Source: Olsenella_K absiana
GTDB taxonomy: Bacteria; Actinomycetota; Coriobacteriia; Coriobacteriales; Atopobiaceae
Direction: 5' to 3'
Assembly (NCBI RefSeq): GCF_036408855.1
Contig: NZ_JAZGJQ010000003.1
Coordinates: 124,001-188,000 of the forward strand
Length of the DNA stretch: 64,000 nt
In this document: one piece after another, positions 59,307 through 64,000 of the stretch
Numbering within the stretch: the first letter of the stretch is position 1
Layout of the letters: the number at the start of each line of letters is the position of its first letter
The notes under the pieces: generated by a model
Told to the model about the DNA's origin: nothing
Databases searched by the model: none
Seen by the model: only the letters and a program-made list of their open reading frames with translations
Program-made: the position numbers and the translations under genes

Positions 59307-59969
59307 TCAGAGGGCGCTCGGGTCGCCCGGCTTGCGGGAGAGCAGCTCGAAGAGCAGGTCCTTCTCCGCCCCTCCGCGCGAGCGGAGAAGGGCGTCGAGC
59401 TCCCTCACGAGGCGAGCGACGGGAAGGCCCACCACGTTGCTCCAGTCTCCCTCGATGCCGGCGACGAAGAGGCCGCCCGTGCCCTGGATGCCGTAGGCGC
59501 CGGCCTTGTCCATCGGCTCGCCGCTGGCGACGTACGCCCGGATCTCCTCGTCCGTGAGGGGGTAGAAGCGCACCGAGGTCGTCTCCGTGAAGCTGGACTC
59601 GACAGGGGCTTCCACCGCGGTGCCGGGAGCCGGGAGCATGAGGCACACGCCCGTGGTGACGTGGTGGACCACTCCGGAGAGCTCGCGGAGCATGCGCACC
59701 GCCGCGTCCTCGTCGGAGGGCTTGCCGAGGACTTCGCCAGACGCGGTCCAGACGATGGTGTCGGCGGCGACGAGCGGCTCCGAGGCGCCGCAATCGCCGA
59801 GTGAGGACCAGGTCGCATGCGCCTTCTCGGTCGCGAGGCGTCGCACGAGGTCGACGGGCGCCTCGCCCACCCGCCTCGTCTCGTCGATGTCGGCGGGGCG
59901 GACCTCGAGCGAGAAGCCCGCGCGCTCGAGGAGCTGTCGCCTGCGTGGTGATGCCGATGCGAGGATCAT
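59307..59969 (-). CDS. maf: Maf-like nucleotide pyrophosphatase
   Basis: Hydrolyses non-canonical or modified nucleoside triphosphates. The start MILASASPRRRQLLERAGF is the Maf signature. VAADTIVW and DKAGAYGIQGTGGLFV with NVVGLPV follow in order. The 220 residues include a modest insert around LMLPAPGTAVEAPVE. The gene is about 100 bases upstream of the peptidase start on the same strand and may share its transcript. Confidence 0.95.
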   Translation of the reverse strand: MILASASPRRRQLLERAGFSLEVRPADIDETRRVGEAPVDLVRRLATEKAHATWSSLGDCGASEPLVAADTIVWTASGEVLGKPSDEDAAVRMLRELSGVVHHVTTGVCLMLPAPGTAVEAPVESSFTETTSVRFYPLTDEEIRAYVASGEPMDKAGAYGIQGTGGLFVAGIEGDWSNVVGLPVARLVRELDALLRSRGGAEKDLLFELLSRKPGDPSAL

Positions 59970-59987
59970 GGGATGCTCCGTTCGAAA

Positions 59988-60018
59988 GAGGCGCCCCGTC
60001 TCGGTGACGGGGCGCCTC
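59988..60018 (-). terminator. Terminator after the ferredoxin gene
   Basis: A perfect 13-bp stem (GAGGCGCCCCGTC and its complement) with a 5-nt loop, followed on the minus strand by TTTCG. It separates ferredoxin from maf. Confidence 0.75.
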
Positions 60019-60078
60019 GCGTTCGCCTGGGTTCGCCCGGAGTCCCTCCGGGCTGCCCCTGCCTTTGCTGCGCTCGCG

Positions 60079-60264
60079 CTACTCCACGGTGATGGCGGAG
60101 ACGGGGCAGTTGTCGGCGGCCTCCTGGGCCGTGTCCTCGGCGTCGGCGGGAACCTCGTCGACGATGGGCTCGGCGATGCCGGAGTCGCCGATGGCGAAGA
60201 CCTCGGGGCAGGTGGACTCGCAGAGACCGCAGCCGATGCAATCCTCGGAAACAGTTGCCTTCAT
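60079..60264 (-). CDS. Single-cluster [4Fe-4S] ferredoxin
   Basis: 61 residues. The cluster ligands are CIGCGLCESTCPEVF plus the distal CPVSAI, the pattern of a one-cluster bacterial ferredoxin. The middle is very acidic. It is a low-potential electron carrier. The start at 60264 places AGAGGA six bases upstream; ATG 60270 touches that site and would add two residues. It is the last core gene before the foreign island. Confidence 0.93.
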   Translation of the reverse strand: MKATVSEDCIGCGLCESTCPEVFAIGDSGIAEPIVDEVPADAEDTAQEAADNCPVSAITVE

Positions 60265-60401
60265 GTTCATTCCTCTCACTAACTCTTGGGCCCTTGCCCA
60301 AGTTCCTCTATCTTTTTACTCTTTCGCGTCCGGATGCGCTAGCCCTAAAGTCACAAAAGTGAGGCCCCTGGCGTCGTCTCTAGGCCCGCTCGAGCAGGGT
60401 C

Positions 60402-60409
60402 ACCGTCTC
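60402..60409. other. Left attachment-site core
   Basis: ACCGTCTC, identical to 62164-62171. Around it, CACCGTCTCGACGTGG resembles GACCGTCTCCACATGG at the right end. The displaced rlmD tail reads leftward to a TAG at 60380-60382. Confidence 0.7.
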
Positions 60410-60459
60410 GACGTGGCTGGAGAGGACAGAATGAATGTCATTTGAGTACGTCCGTTCTC

Positions 60460-60511
60460 GGAAACATATCCACTTCGCTTTTGGCACTATCGGTATACGG
60501 GAACATATCCA
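60460..60511. repeat. Two direct copies of a 13-bp end repeat
   Basis: GGAAACATATCCA (60460-60472) and GGGAACATATCCA (60499-60511) are 39 bp apart near the left end of the island. The inverted form lies at 62039-62051 near the right end. They may be recombinase or transposase binding sites. The 300 bases between ferredoxin and erm hold only this, the attachment core and a weak stem near 60555. Confidence 0.75.
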
Positions 60512-60584
60512 ATCTCTCTCTGGAATGTATACCATACTTTTAAAAGGCAGAATAGCATTTTAACTTATGCTACCCTACCTATAA

Positions 60585-61352
60585 CTAAACATTTACAGTT
60601 GCATGGGGCCTATTGTTTTTAGCCGTTAAATATTTATAACTATTAAATAGCGATACAAATTGTTCGAAACTAATATTGTTTATATCATATATTCTCGCAT
60701 GTTTTAAAGCTTTATTAAATTGATTTTTTGTAAACAGTTTTTCATACTCTTTGTTAACCCATTTCATTACAAAAGTTTCATATTTTTTTCTCTCTTTAAA
60801 TGCCATTTTTGCTGGCTTTCTTTTTAATACAATTAATGCGCTATCCACTTTAGGTTTTGGATGGAAATAATACCTAGGAATTTTTGCTAATATAGAAATA
60901 TCTACCTCTGCCATTAACAGCAATGCTAGTGATCTGTTTGTATCTAATAACCTTTTAGCAAAACCATATTCCACTATTAAATAACTTATTGTGGCTGAAC
61001 TTTCAAAAACAATTTTTCGAATTATATTTGTGCTTATGTTGTAAGGTATGTTGCCAAATATTTTATATGGATTGTGGCTAGGAAATGTAAATTTCAGTAT
61101 ATCATCATTTACTATTTGATAGTTAGGATAATTTAAGAGCTTATTACGAGTTACCTCACATAATTTAGAATCAATTTCTATCGCCGTAACAAAATTACAT
61201 CTCTTTACCAATTCAGCAGTAAAATGACCTTTCCCTGCACCTATTTCAAAGATGTTATCTTTTTCATCTAAACTTATGCAATTCATTATTTTTTCTATGT
61301 GATATTTTGAAGTAATAAAATTTTGACTATCTTTTATATTTACTTTGTTCAT
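60585..61352 (-). CDS. erm(G): Erm(G)-like 23S rRNA (adenine-2058-N6)-dimethyltransferase
   Basis: Dimethylates A2058 of 23S rRNA, predicted to block macrolides, lincosamides and streptogramin B. The SAM motif is IFEIGAGKGHFTAEL, then AIEIDSKL and the catalytic NIPYNIS near residue 101. The start MNKVNIKDSQNFITSKYHIE matches Erm(G) as I remember it. The last 12 or so residues (YLTAKNNRPHATVNV ending) differ from the usual short tail, giving 255 instead of about 244. The AT-rich codon use is foreign. The ribosome site AAGGAGAGG overlaps the stop of the upstream ORF. Confidence 0.95.
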   Translation of the reverse strand: MNKVNIKDSQNFITSKYHIEKIMNCISLDEKDNIFEIGAGKGHFTAELVKRCNFVTAIEIDSKLCEVTRNKLLNYPNYQIVNDDILKFTFPSHNPYKIFGNIPYNISTNIIRKIVFESSATISYLIVEYGFAKRLLDTNRSLALLLMAEVDISILAKIPRYYFHPKPKVDSALIVLKRKPAKMAFKERKKYETFVMKWVNKEYEKLFTKNQFNKALKHARIYDINNISFEQFVSLFNSYKYLTAKNNRPHATVNV

Positions 61353-61364
61353 TATAACCTCTCC

Positions 61365-61871
61365 TTAATCGTTTGTGAAATATCTTTCCTTCCTATATAA
61401 AATATCAAGCGTAAAATCATCGTTAACTAAAACTGCATTAAAGAAGTTGATAATTTGCTTTTTATCACCTTTAGCATACATGGATTTCATTTCATCCACT
61501 GACTCATGATTCTTCCTCTGTTGTTCCTCAAATTGAGCACGCATTCTGTTAACTCTTTTTTGATGATACTGCTCATATTCTTGCTGCAACACCTTCGCTT
61601 CTTTGCGTTTCTCTTCTAATTCTCTTTTTGCCTTATCGGAGAAGATTGATTTACATTTCAACCAGAATGTTACCTTTGAATCCTTCTCAGCATCACGTTT
61701 GCTCGTATCTCTTGGTTCTTTAAACTTACTCCAATCTTTAAGACTCTCGTAGTACTCCTCTGCATTAAGAATGCAAAGGTCATCGACATGGAGTCTTCTA
61801 TAATAATTTCTCTGTATTCTTAATTTTTCATTTTGTTCCGATACAATTTCATCGTGATTTCTGTCATCCAT
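61365..61871 (-). CDS. Coiled-coil protein of unknown function upstream of erm
   Basis: 168 residues, highly charged. A long helix spans about 80-130 (KRELEEKRKEAKVLQQEYEQ) and is followed by a short globular end (QIINFFNAVLVNDDFTLDILYRKERYF). The tail faintly recalls the segment before the catalytic domain of some Mrr-like restriction endonucleases, so it may be a truncated piece of one; that is a guess. The start is ATG 61871 with AGGAGGTGTC upstream. It is AT-rich like erm and ends 12 bases before it, so the two are one transcription unit. Confidence 0.75.
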   Translation of the reverse strand: MDDRNHDEIVSEQNEKLRIQRNYYRRLHVDDLCILNAEEYYESLKDWSKFKEPRDTSKRDAEKDSKVTFWLKCKSIFSDKAKRELEEKRKEAKVLQQEYEQYHQKRVNRMRAQFEEQQRKNHESVDEMKSMYAKGDKKQIINFFNAVLVNDDFTLDILYRKERYFTND

Positions 61872-61885
61872 GTCCTGACACCTCC

Positions 61886-61968
61886 TGTTATCTATTCCAC
61901 TGCCAAGTCTGCCCCTTAGTATCGAGTGGCTTGAACTGCGGTCAGTCTTGTTATCTATATCACTGCCA
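61886..61968. repeat. Two 20-bp repeats upstream of the coiled-coil ORF
   Basis: TGTTATCTATTCCACTGCCA (61886-61905) and TGTTATCTATATCACTGCCA (61949-61968) match at 18 of 20 positions, 63 bp apart. A weaker third copy starts near 61976. Spaced terminal repeats beginning TG are seen at ends of IS21-type insertion sequences, so this may be one end of a lost IS. No transposase is present. Confidence 0.6.
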
Positions 61969-62038
61969 CAACCTATGACATCTAATCCACAGCGTAAACC
62001 CTACCACTCATTTTCCGGCCCTCTGAAAATTTGCTTAA

Positions 62039-62051
62039 TGGATATGTTTCC
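62039..62051. repeat. Inverted copy of the 13-bp end repeat
   Basis: TGGATATGTTTCC is the exact reverse complement of 60460-60472. It places the same motif in opposite orientation near both ends of the island. Confidence 0.75.
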
Positions 62052-62066
62052 ATATAAGAAAACCGA

Positions 62067-62110
62067 GCTTTTCGCAAGGCTCCTCTGATGATGCTCACCT
62101 CGCAAAAAGC
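62067..62110 (-). terminator. Terminator after rlmD, supplied by the island
   Basis: On the minus strand GCTTTTTGCGAGG pairs with CCTTGCGAAAAGC (two G-T pairs) and is followed by TCGGTTTTCTT. It lies just past the rlmD stop within element DNA. It should stop rlmD transcripts before the erm unit. Confidence 0.6.
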
Positions 62111-62135
62111 CCGGAAATACGCCACTTTTTGGCTC

Positions 62136-63479
62136 TTATTTATCTTTTCTTGACAGCAAACAGACCGTCTCCACATGGAAGGTCTGGGGAAAGAGGTCGA
62201 CGGGCGTGACGGAGAGGGGCCGAAAGGCTCCCTCGGCGCGGAACCGCGCGAGGTCGCGCGCGAGCGTGGCCGGGTCGCAGCTGACGTATGCGATTGCGCG
62301 CGCGGGCTGCGCCGAGAGCTTCTGCACGACGTCGGCCGCGAGCCCCGCCCGCGGCGGGTCGACGACAATCACGTCCGCGTCGGTGTCCGGGAACTCGAGG
62401 CCGGCGTCGCCGCCGATGGGGTCGGCGTTGCCGATGCCCGCCCGCTCGAGGTTGCGCCTGAGGTCGCGGACGGCGGGGCCGTACGACTCGACGGCGGAGA
62501 CGTAGCCGCAGCGCCTGGCGAGCGGCAGCGTGAAGGTGCCCGCCCCACAGTAGAGGTCCATGGCCTCGTCGTCGGGAGTGGGGCTCAGCCCTTCGAGGAC
62601 GAGCTCCTGAAGCCGCTCGGCCCCGGTGGTGTTGACCTGGAAGAACGAGGGGGCCGAGACGCGCATGGTCTCGCCGCCGATCCACTCCTTCCAGTGCCCC
62701 TTGCCCGAGAGAACCTCGAGGCCCGCGATCTTGCGCGCCTTGCTCGCGCCCTTGGTCATGACGCGCACGACGGAGGTCGCCTTGACGGCGTCGCCCACTA
62801 TCTTGGCGGCGCGGGCGCGGGGGAAGGCCTCCGGCCTCGTCCACAACGCGACCTCGACGTCGCCGGTGCGCTCGGAGACCCTGAGGCCGATGCGCTCGAA
62901 GCTCAGCCGGTCGGAGTTGGCGAGGTAGGTGAGGGCGCCGGAGACCGACTTGACGAGGGCCTGGTTCTTGCCGGAGAGCAGCGGGCACTTGGGGACCTTG
63001 ACGACGCTCGTGCCGTCCGTCCCGTGCATGCCTATGATGGAGCGCCTCCCGTTGCGCGCGAACGCGAGCTCTATCTTGTTGCGGTAGCCCCAGGGCGCCG
63101 AGGGGGCCTCGCAGGGAGCGACGAGGCCCTCCGCCTCGTCGGGGTCGAAGCGCCCGATCCGGACGAGGGAGTCCACGACGGACGCGCGCTTCGAGGAGAG
63201 CTGCAGGGGGCGGGAGAGGCTCGCCCAAGGGCAGCCGCCGCAGGCGCCCGCGAGCGGGCAGGCCGGGCGCACCCGGTCGGGCGAGGGCTCGAGCACGCTC
63301 TCCACCCTGGCCCTGAGGAAGGTCCCCGCGTCCTGCGTGACGCGTGCGTCGACGAGGTCGCCCGGGACGCCCCCGCTCACGAAGACGGTCTCGCCGTCGT
63401 CGGTACGCGCGATGGCGTCCGCGCCGTAGGCCATCCGCTCGACCCTCAGCCTCAGGGCCTTTCCTCCGGTAACACCCAT
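62136..63479 (-). CDS. rlmD: 23S rRNA (uracil-5-)-methyltransferase, RlmD/RumA family
   Basis: Makes m5U in 23S rRNA using SAM. An N-terminal TRAM domain (LRVERMAYGADAIARTDDG) precedes the iron-sulfur cysteines CPLAGACGGCPW near residue 75. The methyltransferase domain has MDLYCGAGTFTLPLARRC, VVDPPRAGL and AYVSCDPATLARDL with the catalytic Cys. The 447 residues are normal. The last eight residues (CLLSRKDK) are encoded by AT-rich island DNA, so the protein ends in a replaced but similar tail and is probably still active. Confidence 0.95.
   Translation of the reverse strand: MGVTGGKALRLRVERMAYGADAIARTDDGETVFVSGGVPGDLVDARVTQDAGTFLRARVESVLEPSPDRVRPACPLAGACGGCPWASLSRPLQLSSKRASVVDSLVRIGRFDPDEAEGLVAPCEAPSAPWGYRNKIELAFARNGRRSIIGMHGTDGTSVVKVPKCPLLSGKNQALVKSVSGALTYLANSDRLSFERIGLRVSERTGDVEVALWTRPEAFPRARAAKIVGDAVKATSVVRVMTKGASKARKIAGLEVLSGKGHWKEWIGGETMRVSAPSFFQVNTTGAERLQELVLEGLSPTPDDEAMDLYCGAGTFTLPLARRCGYVSAVESYGPAVRDLRRNLERAGIGNADPIGGDAGLEFPDTDADVIVVDPPRAGLAADVVQKLSAQPARAIAYVSCDPATLARDLARFRAEGAFRPLSVTPVDLFPQTFHVETVCLLSRKDK
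62164..62171. other. Right attachment-site core
   Basis: ACCGTCTC inside the last codons of rlmD, the partner of 60402-60409. Confidence 0.7.
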
Positions 63480-63496
63480 GCTTCCCCCTAAGGAGC

Positions 63497-63523
63497 GAGG
63501 CCAGAGGGCGTCCCTCTGGCCTC
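63497..63523. terminator. Hairpin upstream of rlmD
   Basis: A perfect 12-bp stem (GAGGCCAGAGGG and its complement) with a 3-nt loop between the partial gene at the window end and rlmD. It is probably the terminator of the former on the minus strand. Confidence 0.65.
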
Positions 63524-63616
63524 GTCGTCAAACACTGCCAGTCACTTGAGTATAGACGTAGCGGGGACGGGCGGGGGAGGCGGGTGCTCCACCGCCCGGT
63601 CTCGCCCTGCCTGTCG

Positions 63617-64000
63617 CTAGTCCTTGCGACCCCCACCGAACAGCATCTTAAGGCCCATGCCGATGAGGTGCAGCGCCGTCGTCGTGCGACTCGCGCCCTC
63701 GGGCGCCTCGGGCCCGACGCCTGCGCCGGTGCCAGCAGGGGCGGCCTCGCGGCCCGCCTCGGCTCCGTCGAGGTCCGGTGCCACCCCCGACGCCACACGC
63801 CCGGTCGTGGTGCCGTCCAGGGAGGGAGGCTCGACTTTGGGTTGAGGGTTCTTCTCGGCGGGCTCCATACCCTCGACCTCAGCTTGAGGCTCAATCTTGG
63901 AGCCTTCCGTAGAGCGCGTGTCGTCGCTGGTCGGAGTGAGGGGCTGCGCCTCGGGCGCGGGCGTTCCCGGAAGGTTCTCGGCGTCTGCGCGAGGCATCTC
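63617..64000 (-). CDS. Unknown Pro/Glu-rich protein, possibly partial
   Basis: At least 126 residues end at 63617. An ATG lies at 63997, but the frame may continue beyond the window. Most of it is disordered-looking (PAEKNPQPKVEPPSLDGTTTG). The only ordered part is the C-terminal ALHLIGMGLKMLFGGGRKD, a likely amphipathic or membrane-touching helix. I do not recognise it; it may be the tail of a larger protein. Confidence 0.5.
   Translation of the reverse strand, partial: EMPRADAENLPGTPAPEAQPLTPTSDDTRSTEGSKIEPQAEVEGMEPAEKNPQPKVEPPSLDGTTTGRVASGVAPDLDGAEAGREAAPAGTGAGVGPEAPEGASRTTTALHLIGMGLKMLFGGGRKD

Larger units (their letters stand above)
60402..62171. mobile_element. AT-rich island integrated in the 3' end of rlmD, carrying erm
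   Basis: The composition drops sharply from GC-rich to AT-rich for about 1.76 kb. Both junctions share ACCGTCTC and encode HVETV on the minus strand. Right junction: rlmD reads FPQTFHVETV then the AT-rich tail CLLSRKDK. Left junction: SSHVETV then GC-rich TLLERA and stop, which looks like the displaced native rlmD end. Integration at rumA/rlmD by integrative elements is known in Gram-positive bacteria. No integrase, relaxase or transposase remains, so this is probably a deletion remnant or a minimal cassette. Confidence 0.8.

Noticed and set aside
60402..62171. A complete integrative conjugative element or transposon
   Set aside because: No integrase, relaxase, transposase or replication gene is present between the junctions; only remnants and cargo can be claimed.
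61982..62368. A 128-codon minus-strand frame ending SEGRKMSGRVYAVD in the right part of the island
   Set aside because: Most of it is an alternate frame of rlmD. Its tail only crosses the terminator hairpin, and no start with a ribosome site exists in the AT-rich part.

Overview
The window reads as a chromosomal segment of a high-GC, fermentative actinobacterium. The class Coriobacteriia, in an Olsenella/Atopobium-like lineage, is my best guess. The reasons are strong G/C bias at third codon positions, an anaerobic energy set (pyruvate formate-lyase with its activase, phosphotransacetylase, acetate kinase, ATP-type PEP carboxykinase, formate-THF ligase), a single-cluster ferredoxin and UDP-galactopyranose mutase. 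The taxonomic call is inference from gene content, not a database match.

Layout. 1-7 kb: end of carA, carB, a tRNA-Leu(TAG), tig and clpP-clpX. 7-12 kb: an orphan 535-residue coiled-coil protein and valS. 12-15.4 kb (minus strand): an M20 peptidase, a TcdA-like E1 enzyme and a TatD-type hydrolase. 15.7-23 kb (plus): a flavodoxin-like reductase, then a folate/one-carbon block (5-formyl-THF cyclo-ligase, fhs, a cyclodeaminase-family protein, folD, folE, folC, a QueD-like protein), with coupled starts from the cyclodeaminase through folE. 23-30.6 kb: a zinc-ribbon membrane protein, a tannase/feruloyl-esterase-like hydrolase, an Fnr-like regulator followed by pflA-pflB behind a well-placed FNR-type operator, and an HD hydrolase. 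30.8-44 kb: thrS without a TGS domain, a DUF3825-like protein divergent from a PLP-fold protein that lacks the catalytic lysine, a lipoprotein, a dfr-thyA-nudix-thioesterase run, two TetR regulators, a radical SAM protein and a lipid kinase. 44-60 kb: RNase D, a YugP-like protease, xseA-xseB, a HIT protein, ackA, HAD, GNAT, an aldose-epimerase-like protein, pckA, a low-molecular-weight phosphatase, pta, glf with a glycosyltransferase, a P1/NylC-like peptidase, maf and ferredoxin.

60.4-62.2 kb is the outlier. An AT-rich island of about 1.76 kb sits inside the last codons of rlmD (23S rRNA uracil methyltransferase). Both junctions encode the peptide HVETV. On the right, the native gene body reads into element-supplied 3' codons. 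On the left, element sequence reads into what looks like the original GC-rich rlmD tail. This is the signature of site-specific integration at rlmD/rumA. No integrase remains. The cargo is an Erm(G)-like 23S rRNA A2058 dimethyltransferase, predicted to give macrolide-lincosamide-streptogramin B resistance, and a 168-residue coiled-coil ORF directly upstream that occupies the place of the usual erm attenuator.

Functionally, the window joins pyrimidine and folate/one-carbon metabolism (carAB, thyA, dfr, fhs, folD/E/C) to mixed-acid fermentation (pfl, pta, ackA, pckA). Intergenic regions are rich in GC-rich hairpin terminators, short tandem repeats and a few long imperfect palindromes. All starts, promoters and terminators were read by eye.
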